The notes under the pieces were generated by a model. The model was not told the DNA's origin. It made no database searches and saw only the letters and a list, made by a program, of their open reading frames with translations. This document shows positions 9,247 to 17,609 of a DNA stretch of 64,000 bases, one piece after another. The translations under genes and the position numbers were made by a program. The stretch is from Bradyrhizobium sp. ORS 278 (GTDB lineage: Bacteria; Pseudomonadota; Alphaproteobacteria; Rhizobiales; Xanthobacteraceae): contig NC_009445.1 of NCBI RefSeq assembly GCF_000026145.1, positions 6,292,501 through 6,356,500 on the forward strand, written 5' to 3'. Each line of letters starts with the position of its first letter. The first letter of the stretch is position 1.

Positions 9247-9795
9247 ATGAGAGAAGTCGATCGCCGCAACAAATACGACCGCCGCGTCTTTCTCAAGGGC
9301 GCGGCCGCGACCGTGCCGGCCGCCGCCGTTGCCTCTGCGACCGGCGTCGGCGTCACCGAGGCCTGGGCCGAGGATGCGAAGGCGTTGACGCCGGCGACGC
9401 TGAAGACCCTGGTGAAGGTCGCACGCGACATCTATCCGCACGACTTCCTCGCCGACCGCTACTACATCGTCGCGGTCAAGCCGTGGGACGAGAAAGCCGC
9501 CGCGGATGCCGCCGTCAAGGCGATGATCACGGACGGCGTGGCCAGGCTCGATCAGGACGCGAAGGACCGCCACAAGGTGCCGTACGCACAGGTGCCGTGG
9601 GAGACCGACCGCGTCACGCTGCTGCAGGGCATCGAGCAGACCACATTCTTCAAGACGCTGCGCGGCGACCTCGTGGTGTCGCTCTACAATCAGAAGGAGC
9701 TCTGGCCGAAGTTCGGTTACGAGGGCTCGTCCGCCGAGCATGGCGGCTACATCAACCGTGGCTTCTCCGACATCGACTGGCTGCCCAAAGCCTGA
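9247..9795 (+). CDS. Tat-exported small subunit of a membrane sugar/alcohol dehydrogenase (gluconate 2-dehydrogenase subunit 3 family)
   Basis: Small subunit that carries its folded flavoprotein partner through the Tat system. The ATG at 9247 follows GGAGGAAACTGCC; the in-frame ATG at 9208 lacks such a site. The Tat motif is YDRRVFLKGAAA at residues 11-22, then a hydrophobic stretch ending near AWAED (residue 40). The rest (182 aa in total) fits the Gluconate_2-dh3 family, ending FSDIDWLPKA. The large subunit starts 38 bp downstream behind an almost identical GGAGGAAACC site. The large subunit has no signal of its own, consistent with hitch-hiking. Confidence 0.88.
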   Translation: MREVDRRNKYDRRVFLKGAAATVPAAAVASATGVGVTEAWAEDAKALTPATLKTLVKVARDIYPHDFLADRYYIVAVKPWDEKAAADAAVKAMITDGVARLDQDAKDRHKVPYAQVPWETDRVTLLQGIEQTTFFKTLRGDLVVSLYNQKELWPKFGYEGSSAEHGGYINRGFSDIDWLPKA

Positions 9796-9833
9796 CGCCG
9801 GCGAACAACAAAGAGAACACGGAGGAAACCACA

Positions 9834-11402
9834 ATGGCAAAATTCGATCTGAACGATTCGAGCGTGGTCGTGATCGTGGGCTCGGGCGCCGGCGGCGGCA
9901 CCCTGGGCAACGAGCTCGCACAGAAGGGCATCAAGGTCGTGATCCTCGAGGCCGGCGGCCGCTACGAGATCCCTGACTTCATCAACGACGAATGGGAGAG
10001 CTTCACCCAGCTCGCCTGGACCGACATGCGCACCACGTCCGGCTCCTGGCGCGTCGCCAAGGACTTCGCCAATCTGCCGGCCTGGATCGTGAAGGCCGTC
10101 GGCGGCTCGACGGTGCACTGGGCCGGCGCCTCGCTGCGCTTCGAGGAGCACGAGTTCAAGGCGCGCACCACCTATGGCGGCGTGCCCGGCACGACCCTGC
10201 TCGACTGGCCGGTGACGCTCGCCGAGATGGCGCCTTGGTACGCCAAGGCCGAGTTCAAGATGGGCGTGACCCGCACCAACGACATTCCTGGCCTGCCCGG
10301 CAACAACAATTTCAAGGTCCTCGAGGCCGGCGCCAAGCGGCTCGGCTACAAGACCGTGCACACCGGCAACATGGCGATCAATTCGCAGCCGCGCGACGGC
10401 CGCGGCTCCTGCCAGCAGATCGGCTTCTGCTTCCAGGGCTGCAAGTCCGGTGCGAAATGGTCGACGCTCTACACCGAGATTCCAAAAGGTGAGGCCACCG
10501 GCAATCTCGAGGTCCGCTCGGGCTGCATGGCGATCAAGATCGAGCACGACGCGTCCGGCAAGGTCACGGGCGTGGTCTATGCCGACGCCGACGGCAAGAT
10601 GCAGCAGCAGAAGGCCCGCATCGTGGCGGTCGCCGGCAACTCGATCGAGAGCCCGCGGCTGCTGCTCAACAGCGCGTCCAGCCTGTTTCCGGATGGGCTT
10701 GCGAACTCGTCCGGCCAGGTCGGGCGCAACTACATGCGGCACATGACCGGCAGCGTCTACGCGACATTTGAGAACCCCGTGCACATGTATCGCGGCACCA
10801 CGATGGCCGGCATCGTCCGCGACGAGGCGGCGTTCAATCCGAAGCGCGGCTTCGTCGGCGGCTATGAGATGGAGACCTTGTCGCTAGGCCTGCCGTTCAT
10901 GGCCGCGTTCCTCAATCCCGGCGCCTGGGGCCGCAGCTTCACTGCGGCGATGGAGACCTATCCGCGGATGGCCGGCATGTGGCTGGTCGGCGAGGACATG
11001 CCGCAGGAGACCAACCGCATCACGCTCGATCCGGTCGCCAAGGACAAGTTCGGCATGCCTGTGGCGTCAGTGCATTTCGACGACCACCCCAACGACCTCG
11101 CGATGCGCGCCCACGCCTACAAGCAGGGCTCGGCGATCTACGAGGCCGTCGGCGCCACCGTCACCTATCCGACCACGCCCTATCCCTCGACGCACAATCT
11201 CGGCACCAACCGGATGAGCGAGAAGGCGAGGGACGGTGTGGTCAACAAGTTCGGCCAGACGCACGACGTCAAGAACCTGTTCGTGTCGGACGGCAGTCAG
11301 TTCACCACGGGCGCGGCGTGCAATCCGACGCTGACGATCGTGGCGCTGGCGATCCGACAAGCCGACTACATCGCGGGCGCGATGCAGAAGAAGGAGATTT
11401 GA
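9834..11402 (+). CDS. GMC-family FAD dehydrogenase, large catalytic subunit
   Basis: Oxidises an alcohol or sugar (substrate unknown) and passes electrons to the respiratory chain via a cytochrome. The start ATG has GGAGGAAACC upstream; 522 aa. FAD-binding GxGxxG is at residues 16-21 (VGSGAGGG) with acidic E39 (ILEAGG). C193, C199 and C203 (CQQIGFCFQGC) lie where catalytic subunits of bacterial FAD-glucose dehydrogenases bind a 3Fe-4S cluster. The C-terminal GMC motifs HNLGTNRM (H454) and CNPTLTIVALAIR are intact. Operon with the Tat small subunit; the nearest cytochrome c gene is 1 kb upstream and has only one haem, unlike the three-haem subunit of the classical complexes. Confidence 0.9.
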   Translation: MAKFDLNDSSVVVIVGSGAGGGTLGNELAQKGIKVVILEAGGRYEIPDFINDEWESFTQLAWTDMRTTSGSWRVAKDFANLPAWIVKAVGGSTVHWAGASLRFEEHEFKARTTYGGVPGTTLLDWPVTLAEMAPWYAKAEFKMGVTRTNDIPGLPGNNNFKVLEAGAKRLGYKTVHTGNMAINSQPRDGRGSCQQIGFCFQGCKSGAKWSTLYTEIPKGEATGNLEVRSGCMAIKIEHDASGKVTGVVYADADGKMQQQKARIVAVAGNSIESPRLLLNSASSLFPDGLANSSGQVGRNYMRHMTGSVYATFENPVHMYRGTTMAGIVRDEAAFNPKRGFVGGYEMETLSLGLPFMAAFLNPGAWGRSFTAAMETYPRMAGMWLVGEDMPQETNRITLDPVAKDKFGMPVASVHFDDHPNDLAMRAHAYKQGSAIYEAVGATVTYPTTPYPSTHNLGTNRMSEKARDGVVNKFGQTHDVKNLFVSDGSQFTTGAACNPTLTIVALAIRQADYIAGAMQKKEI

Positions 11403-11450
11403 GCTGCTCAATCGTATGGGGCATCCCCGTCACCGCAACGACGGTCAGCG

Positions 11451-11596
11451 CCTCCCCCGCTTGCGGGGGAGGCCGTATCGCATCGAAGATGCGATGCGGG
11501 TGGGGGAAAGCTCAGCAAAGACCGCTGATGATGAAGCTCATACGGCAAGGACTGCCCGTGGGCCCCCACCCCGCCCTCCCCCGCAAGCGGGGGAGG
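11451..11596. repeat. inverted repeat pair (CCTCCCCCGC...GCGGGGGAGG)
   Basis: Two 22-bp palindromes, CCTCCCCCGCTTGCGGGGGAGG at 11451-11472 and CCTCCCCCGCAAGCGGGGGAGG at 11575-11596, are reverse complements of each other. A second repeat family distinct from the GTCGTCCCGG type; related sequence is at 14.81-14.91 kb. It lies between convergent genes and could end transcription of both. Confidence 0.7.
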
Positions 11597-11618
11597 GAGA
11601 CAGAGGCGGCCCGGGTGG

Positions 11619-11930
11619 CTACTCGGCCGCGTCCATGATCGCCGCCGCGGTAAACCCCGGCATCGCGGCGGTTGCCTTCGCACGATAGATCAGACAGGAG
11701 CAGCGCAGCAGCGACGCGAAATTCTTCACCTCGCCGTGATGATCGAGAACCTCGGCGTAGAGCGTGGTCACGAACTTGGCGACGCTCATGCCTTCCTTCG
11801 CTGCGATCTCCTCGAGCGTGTCCCAGAACGCCAGTTCGAGCCGGATCGACGTGCTATGGCCGCCGATCCGCAAAGAGCGGGTCTGCGATTCATAATCGCG
11901 CTGAGGCTGGTGTGCGAACAGACGGCACAT
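11619..11930 (-). CDS. ribbon-helix-helix domain protein
   Basis: 103-aa protein of the RHH_4 type. The start at 11930 is preferred because GGAGGAAGCCC precedes the ATG; the longer frame up to 12071 has no site. After CRLFAHQPQRDYESQTRSLR come a beta strand and two helices (GHSTSIRLELAFWDTLEEIA, EGMSVAKFVTTLYAEVLDHH), the arrangement of a small DNA-binding RHH fold, then a cysteine-containing tail (LLRCSCLIYRA). Proteins of this family are widespread in rhizobia and also occur as inner-membrane-associated regulators; target unknown. Divergent from mutL. Confidence 0.75.
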   Translation of the reverse strand: MCRLFAHQPQRDYESQTRSLRIGGHSTSIRLELAFWDTLEEIAAKEGMSVAKFVTTLYAEVLDHHGEVKNFASLLRCSCLIYRAKATAAMPGFTAAAIMDAAE

Positions 11931-12134
11931 GGGCTTCCTCCGGCAGATTGTGATTTTCCTGAAACGATATACTGGCCCCGCCCTCCCCACAATCCCGTTG
12001 GAGAACAGCGTATTCGTCTGCCGCACTGCATGAAAAAGGCTATTCTCCGGGCCAACATTGTGGCGTCGCAACGTGGCTCCCCTGCGCTGCGAGGGCTACA
12101 ACAGCGTACCCGAATCCGACGACAGTCCCGCGCC

Positions 12135-13976
12135 ATGCCCGTCCGCCAGCTTCCCGAACAGGTCATCAACCGCATCGCCGCCGGCGAGGTGGTCGAGCGG
12201 CCCGCAAGTGTCGTCAAGGAGCTGGTCGAGAACGCGATCGATGCCGGTGCGAGCCGCATCGACATCTTCACCGATGGCGGCGGCCGGCGCAAAATTGCGA
12301 TCACCGACGACGGCGGCGGCATGACCGCGGCCGATCTCGCACTCGCCGTCGAACGCCACGCGACCTCGAAGCTCGACGACGAGGACCTCTTGCAGATCCG
12401 CACGCTCGGGTTCCGCGGCGAGGCGCTGCCGTCGATCGGCTCGGTGGCGCGGCTGTCGATCACGACGCGGCACAAGAGCGAGCCGCATGCCTGGGGCATC
12501 ACGGTCGATTGCGGCGACAAGTCACAGATCGTACCGGCCGCACTCAACCAGGGCACCCGCGTCGAAGTGGCCGATCTCTTCCATGCGACGCCGGCGCGGC
12601 TGAAGTTCCTCAAAACCGACCGCACCGAGGCGGAGGCGATCCGCGAGGTGGTGCGGCGGCTGGCGATGGCGCGCCCCGACATCGCCTTCACGGTCGCCGG
12701 AGAGGAGCGGGCGCCGGTGACCTGGGCCGCCGCTTTGCCCGGCGCGCCGGGGCAACTGACGCGGCTCGGCGACATCCTGGGCACCGACTTCCGCAGCCAT
12801 GCGATCGCGGTGCGCAGCGAGCGCGACCATGTGGCGGTCGAAGGCTTCGCCGCCGCGCCGGCGCTGACGCGCGCCAATGCGCTCGGGCAGTATCTGTTCG
12901 TCAACGGCCGCCCGGTGCGCGACAAATTGATCCTCGGCGCGGTGCGCGCGGCCTATGCCGACTATCTGCCGCGCGACCGGCATCCGGTGGTGGCGCTGTT
13001 CGTGACGCTCGATCCGCGCGAGGTCGACGCCAACGTGCATCCTGCCAAGACCGAAGTGCGCTTCCGCAATGCCGGCCTGGTGCGCGCGCTGATCATCCAC
13101 GCGCTGAAGGAGGGCCTCGCCCGCGAAGGCCGCCGCACCGCCGCCAATGACGGCGGCGCGACCATCGCGGCGTTCCGCCCGGCGTTCACGCCACCGCGGC
13201 CGAGCGCGGGACCGATGAACTGGGATTGGCAGCGTTCGCCATCCGCTCCGATCCCGCGCCATGACGACGTGGACTCCATGCCCCCGGCCGTCTCGTCCGC
13301 CGCCTTCGCCGAGCCGATGCAGGCCGCGTTCGACGTCGGCGGCCCGCGCGCCGATCTCCGCCTGCACGAGCAGCCGGCCGCGCCCGACATGCTCGACCGC
13401 CCGCTCGGCGCCGCGCGCACGCAGATCCACGACACCTACATCGTTTCACAGACGCGCGACGGCCTTGTCATCGTCGATCAGCACGCCGCGCATGAGCGTA
13501 TCGTCTACGAGCGGCTGAAGACCTCGCTCGCCGCGCATGGCGTGCAGCGGCAGATCCTGTTGATTCCCGATATCGTCGAGCTCGACGAGGCCACCGTCGA
13601 GGCACTGCTCGCGCGCACCGATGAACTCGCCGCGTTCGGACTCGCCGTCGAATCCTTCGGCCCCGGCGCGGTAGCCGTGCGCGAGACACCGTCACTGCTC
13701 GGCAAGATCAATGCGGCGGGCCTGCTGCGCGACCTCGCCGAGCACATGGAGGAATGGGGCGAGGCGCTGCCGTTGGAGCGCCGTCTGATGCACGTCGCCG
13801 CCACCATGGCCTGCCACGGCTCCGTCCGCGCCGGCCGCCGCCTCAAGCCGGAGGAGATGAACGCGCTGCTCCGCGTGATGGAGGAGACGCCCAACTCCGG
13901 CCAGTGCAACCACGGCCGCCCGACCTATGTCGAGCTGAAGCTCGCCGACGTCGAGAAGCTGTTCGGGAGGAGATAG
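12135..13976 (+). CDS. mutL: DNA mismatch repair protein MutL
   Basis: Couples mismatch recognition by MutS to strand excision. 613 aa. The GHKL ATPase motifs are NAIDAGAS, DDGGGM and GFRGEAL within residues 40-100. A variable proline-rich linker (about 340-420) joins the C-terminal dimerisation domain. The endonuclease metal motif DQHAxxExxxxE is present beginning at D448 (DQHAAHERIVYE), so this is the nicking type found in bacteria that lack MutH. The ATG at 12135 matches the family start MPVRQLPEQVINRIAAGEVV; the open frame further upstream is not coding. Confidence 0.97.
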   Translation: MPVRQLPEQVINRIAAGEVVERPASVVKELVENAIDAGASRIDIFTDGGGRRKIAITDDGGGMTAADLALAVERHATSKLDDEDLLQIRTLGFRGEALPSIGSVARLSITTRHKSEPHAWGITVDCGDKSQIVPAALNQGTRVEVADLFHATPARLKFLKTDRTEAEAIREVVRRLAMARPDIAFTVAGEERAPVTWAAALPGAPGQLTRLGDILGTDFRSHAIAVRSERDHVAVEGFAAAPALTRANALGQYLFVNGRPVRDKLILGAVRAAYADYLPRDRHPVVALFVTLDPREVDANVHPAKTEVRFRNAGLVRALIIHALKEGLAREGRRTAANDGGATIAAFRPAFTPPRPSAGPMNWDWQRSPSAPIPRHDDVDSMPPAVSSAAFAEPMQAAFDVGGPRADLRLHEQPAAPDMLDRPLGAARTQIHDTYIVSQTRDGLVIVDQHAAHERIVYERLKTSLAAHGVQRQILLIPDIVELDEATVEALLARTDELAAFGLAVESFGPGAVAVRETPSLLGKINAAGLLRDLAEHMEEWGEALPLERRLMHVAATMACHGSVRAGRRLKPEEMNALLRVMEETPNSGQCNHGRPTYVELKLADVEKLFGRR

Positions 13977-14029
13977 CGAAGACGGCCTGGAAATACACTA
14001 GGAGGAAAACGACGCCAGCTCCAAATACG

Positions 14030-14190
14030 GTGTCGTCCCGGGCAAGCCGCAGCGGCGCAACGCGCCGCGGAGGCGCCGACCCGGGACCCATACGCCGCAG
14101 CAGATGTGAGGAAAAAGAATGGCGTGGCGAGGCTTGTGCGTCCCAACGCAATCCTGTGGTTATGGGCCCCTGCGTTCGCAGGGGCGACAC
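14030..14190. repeat. REP-like repeats between mutL and rsmD
   Basis: GTGTCGTCCCGGGCAAGCCG at 14030 onward, CCGACCCGGGACCCATAC ending near 14093, and the palindrome GGGCCCCTGCGTTCGCAGGG near 14164-14183. Members of the dispersed GTCGTCCCGG family lying between convergent genes. Confidence 0.6.
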
Positions 14191-14200
14191 CGAGCAGGGA

Positions 14201-14755
14201 TCACGAGCGGCGCAAGAACACGAACTCGGTGTCGTCGTAAGCGCGACGCTCAAGCTCCTCGAATCCCTCAGGCGCCTTGAACGCCGCGGCCTTGGACTCC
14301 TCCACGACCAGCAGCGCCGATGGCACGAGCCAGCCGCCGTCGCGCAGCGAGAGCAATGCTTTCTCCGCCAGCCCCTTGCCATAGGGCGGATCGAGAAACA
14401 CCAGCGCAAACGGCTCGACCGGATGTGCCGGACCAAGATCGGTGGCATCGCGGCGATACACCTTGGTGACACCGCCGAGCCCCAGCGCCTCGACATTGTT
14501 GCGCAACAGCGCCCGCGCCTCGGCGCCATTGTCTACGAACAGCGTGAACGCCGCGCCGCGCGACACCGCCTCGATGCCGAGCGCTCCGGTGCCGGCAAAC
14601 AGATCGAGCACGCGCGCGCCCTCGATCGGATCGTCGTAGGCGTGGACGAGGATGTTGAACAGCGCCTCGCGCAGCCGGTCCTGCGTCGGCCTGATATCGC
14701 GCGACGCCGGCGACGCGATGTTGCGGCCCTTCAGCCGTCCCCCGACGACCCGCAT
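14201..14755 (-). CDS. rsmD: 16S rRNA (guanine966-N2)-methyltransferase RsmD
   Basis: Methylates G966 of 16S rRNA in the 30S subunit. 184 aa from ATG 14755 (MRVVGGRLKGRNIASP), the conserved family N-terminus; the open frame continues upstream into repeat DNA and is not coding there. SAM-binding loop LDLFAGTGALGIEAVSRGA and catalytic DPPYGKG are present. It lies directly downstream of the RluB-type synthase gene on the same strand, 222 bp away with a repeat between. Confidence 0.95.
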   Translation of the reverse strand: MRVVGGRLKGRNIASPASRDIRPTQDRLREALFNILVHAYDDPIEGARVLDLFAGTGALGIEAVSRGAAFTLFVDNGAEARALLRNNVEALGLGGVTKVYRRDATDLGPAHPVEPFALVFLDPPYGKGLAEKALLSLRDGGWLVPSALLVVEESKAAAFKAPEGFEELERRAYDDTEFVFLRRS

Positions 14756-14807
14756 CACGCGCCTCTGAGTATTTTGGGAGAAGCCGTAGCGGCGCGCGAG
14801 CTGCGCT

Positions 14808-14910
14808 CCCCTTCCCCTTGCGGGGAGGGGTTGGGGGTGGGGGTGCCACGAGCGCGAATCTTTCCTGGGCCACCCCCCTCCCCAGCCCTCCCCCACAAGG
14901 GGGGAGGGAG
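14808..14910. repeat. G/C-block inverted repeat
   Basis: CTTCCCCTTGCGGGGAGGGG near 14812 and CCTCCCCAGCCCTCCCCCAC with AAGGGGGGAGGGA ending near 14910 form paired purine/pyrimidine blocks similar to the element at 11451-11596. It separates rsmD from the upstream pseudouridine synthase gene. Confidence 0.6.
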
Positions 14911-14977
14911 CGGAGAGACCGTCCAAGCGTCGGTGACGAGACCCGTAGCTGACAAGTTCGCAGCCGGCCGCATCGCC

Positions 14978-17029
14978 CTACTCGTCGTCCCGCGGGCTGA
15001 TATCGCGCTTGCCGTGATAGCCGCGCTTCGGCCGCCGGGGCGGGCCGGGGAAGCGGGCCTCAGCCTCGTGGCGCTCGCGGGCCTCCTCGCTGCCGGTACG
15101 CTGGACCAGCACGCGGCGGCCCTTGCGGTCGGCGACGATCTCGCGCTTCGGCTTGGGCTTCGGATCCGGCAGCGGCTCGCGATTGCTACTGCCCGCCGGA
15201 CCGAGATCGGCGCCGGACTGCGCGATGACCTTCTCGCCGAGCTGCTCGCGCAGCACCCGCGTCTTGACCTCCTGCACCTCGCCCTCGGGCAGCTCCAGGA
15301 GTTGGAATGGGCCGTAGGAGACGCGGATCAGGCGGTTCACCTCGAGGCCGAGATGTGCCAGCACGTTGCGCACCTCGCGGTTCTTGCCTTCGCGGATCGC
15401 GACGACCAGCCAGACATTGGCGCCCTGGTCGCGCTCGAGCGTCGCCTCGATCGGCCCGTACTTCACGCCGTCGACCTCGACGCCTGCGGCAAGCTGATCG
15501 AGCTGTCCTTGCGTGATCTCGCCATGCGCACGCACGCGATAGCGCCGGGTCCAGCCGGTGTCCGGCAGTTCCAGCACGCGCGCGAGGCCACCATCATTGG
15601 TGAGCAGCAGCAGACCCTCGGTGTTGAAGTCGAGCCGGCCGATCGAGATCAGCCGCGGCAGGCCCTCGGGCAGATTGTCGAACACCGTCGGGCGGCCCTC
15701 GGGGTCGCTGTGCGTCGTCATCAGCCCGCGCGGCTTGTGGTACAGAAACAGCCGCGTCCGCTCGCGCTCCGGCAGCGGCGCGCCGTCGACTTTGATCTCA
15801 TCGTTCTCGGTGACGTCGAGCGCCGGCGAATTGATGATCCGGCCGTTCACGCTGACGCGGCCCTGCGTCACCATCTCCTCGGCGTCGCGGCGCGAGGCGA
15901 GGCCGGCACGCGCCAGCACCTTGGCGATGCGCTCTCCGGTCTTGCGCGGCTTCGGCGCCTCGTCGGGCACCACACGCTTGCTGCGCTTCTCTGGCTCTGG
16001 CTTGCGCGCGCGATACGGACCACGGCCGCCGAACGCCGGGCGCCTGGCAAAGATCTCGCCGTCGTTCTCATTGTCACGGCGCGGCCGGTCGCCGAACTCG
16101 CGGCGTTCGCTGCGCGGATGCTCCTGCCAGTCGGTAGGGCCCTCGGGACGACGACGCGGCTTGTTAAAGCCTCGATCGTCGCCGCGATCGCGCGAACGAT
16201 CGAATTTCGGCCGGTCGAACTTCGGACGATCCTCTCGCGTGCGGTCGGAGCGCGGACGATCATAGCTGCGTCCGCCCTCGCGCGTCGCGCGCGGGCCGCG
16301 TTCAGCACGCTCGCCTTCCGCCCCGCGCTTCTGCCAGGGCTTGCTCTCCCCGCGCGGCGGACGATCACCGAACTCCTTGCGCGGTCCACGCGCGCCGCCA
16401 CCGAACTTGCGCTCGCCGCGATCACCTTCGGCACCGCGCGAGAATTTGCGTTCGCCGCCGAACTTGCGTTCCGGCCGATCGCCTCCGCGCGAAGGCCGGT
16501 CTCCGAAGCTGCGCGCCGGCCGGTCGCCGCGATCCCGCGCACCTTCGCCGCGCGGCGTATACGGCCGCTTCTCGCCATCGCGCTCCCGCGGCGCGTAAGG
16601 CTTGCGCTCGCCGAACTTGCGCTCCGACGACCGCCCAGCCGGCCGCGCATCGTCGCGATTGCCACGCGGCGTGTACGGACGCTTCTCGCCGCCGCGATCG
16701 TCGCGGTCGAACTTCGGCCGATCGCCGCGCGGCTTGAAGGCGCGTTTCTCGCCCTCGCCCGACCGCGCCGCATACGGTCGGTCGCCGCGCGGCCGCTCGT
16801 CACGGTTGAAGCGCGGCTTGCCGCCATAGGATTTGCGAGGCGCATCGCCGTCGTCGCGGCGGCGCGGCGCGCGGCCGTCGTCGAACGAGCGCTTGGCGAA
16901 TTTCTTCTCCGGCCCGCGCGCGGCGCCCGAGCGGCCCGCCTTGGACCCCTTGCCGCCCTCGGACCGCCCCCGTGGGGCGCCGCCGCGGCGGCCGCGGGAA
17001 TCGTTGTCTTTGTCGGTGGTGCGGGGCAT
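14978..17029 (-). CDS. rluB: RsuA/RluB-type pseudouridine synthase with long arginine-rich N-terminal extension
   Basis: Isomerises a uridine in rRNA, probably 23S (RluB-like). 683 aa from ATG 17029, about twice the family norm. Residues 1-364 are low-complexity, rich in Arg, Gly, Asp and Lys, with repeated units such as RPYTPRG, GERKFG and DRGERKFGG. The S4 RNA-binding domain starts at about 365 (GERIAKVLARAGLASRRDAE). The synthase domain follows, with catalytic D467 in GRLDFNTEGLLLL. The tail is basic again. The composition of the extension generates long false frames on the other strand. Shares a 131-bp divergent promoter region with tadA. Confidence 0.9.
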   Translation of the reverse strand: MPRTTDKDNDSRGRRGGAPRGRSEGGKGSKAGRSGAARGPEKKFAKRSFDDGRAPRRRDDGDAPRKSYGGKPRFNRDERPRGDRPYAARSGEGEKRAFKPRGDRPKFDRDDRGGEKRPYTPRGNRDDARPAGRSSERKFGERKPYAPRERDGEKRPYTPRGEGARDRGDRPARSFGDRPSRGGDRPERKFGGERKFSRGAEGDRGERKFGGGARGPRKEFGDRPPRGESKPWQKRGAEGERAERGPRATREGGRSYDRPRSDRTREDRPKFDRPKFDRSRDRGDDRGFNKPRRRPEGPTDWQEHPRSERREFGDRPRRDNENDGEIFARRPAFGGRGPYRARKPEPEKRSKRVVPDEAPKPRKTGERIAKVLARAGLASRRDAEEMVTQGRVSVNGRIINSPALDVTENDEIKVDGAPLPERERTRLFLYHKPRGLMTTHSDPEGRPTVFDNLPEGLPRLISIGRLDFNTEGLLLLTNDGGLARVLELPDTGWTRRYRVRAHGEITQGQLDQLAAGVEVDGVKYGPIEATLERDQGANVWLVVAIREGKNREVRNVLAHLGLEVNRLIRVSYGPFQLLELPEGEVQEVKTRVLREQLGEKVIAQSGADLGPAGSSNREPLPDPKPKPKREIVADRKGRRVLVQRTGSEEARERHEAEARFPGPPRRPKRGYHGKRDISPRDDE

Positions 17030-17160
17030 GAAGGTCTCACTTCGGGGGGCAGGACGCTGGGTGATACGCGCGCTTCGGAAGCAGCGCATGTCACGCGAAA
17101 ATGGGGTCCGGTTGTGCTGAAGGGCGATCCAGTAGCAGACTTGGACGAGCGTGACGAGCC

Positions 17161-17607
17161 ATGAACAGCCCTTCTTTCATGGATTTGGCCCTAAAAGCGG
17201 CCGAATCGGCCGCAATTTCCGGCGAGGTGCCGATCGGCTGCGTCGTGGTGCGCGACGGCACAGTGATCGCCGCCGCCGCCAACCGCACCCTGACCGACCG
17301 CGACCCGACCGCGCACGCCGAGATCCTGGCGCTGCGCCAGGCCGCCCAGGCGATCGGCAGCGAGCGGCTGATCGATTGCGACCTCTACGTCACGCTGGAG
17401 CCGTGCACGATGTGCGCCGGCGCCATCTCCTTCGCCCGTATCCGCCGGCTGTATTACGGGGCGGCCGACTCCAAGGGCGGCGCCGTGGAGTCAGGCGTGC
17501 GCTTCTTCGCCGCGCCGACGTGCCATCACGCACCGGAGGTCTATTCGGCGGTCGGCGAGCAGCAGTCGGCGCAAATGCTCAGGGAGTTCTTTAAGGCGCG
17601 GCGCTGA
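17161..17607 (+). CDS. tadA: tRNA adenosine(34) deaminase TadA
   Basis: Deaminates A34 to inosine in tRNA-Arg(ACG). 148 aa. The zinc and catalytic residues of the cytidine-deaminase fold are H52 and E54 in TAHAEILALRQA, and C82 and C85 in PCTMCAGAI. The N-terminus EVPIGCVVV is the family hallmark. Convergent with the dehalogenase gene, only 2 bp between stop codons. Essential gene in most bacteria. Confidence 0.95.
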   Translation: MNSPSFMDLALKAAESAAISGEVPIGCVVVRDGTVIAAAANRTLTDRDPTAHAEILALRQAAQAIGSERLIDCDLYVTLEPCTMCAGAISFARIRRLYYGAADSKGGAVESGVRFFAAPTCHHAPEVYSAVGEQQSAQMLREFFKARR

Positions 17608-17609
17608 TG

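Noticed and set aside
11736..12134. N-terminal extension of mutL
   Set aside because: The frame is open upstream but covers the antisense ribbon-helix-helix gene; the conserved MutL N-terminus begins at 12135.
13754..17164. Plus-strand open frame of 1136 codons
   Set aside because: It is the shadow of rsmD and the arginine-rich rluB gene on the opposite strand; the peptide is an Arg/Ala/Leu jumble with no domain, and the minus-strand genes have clear motifs.
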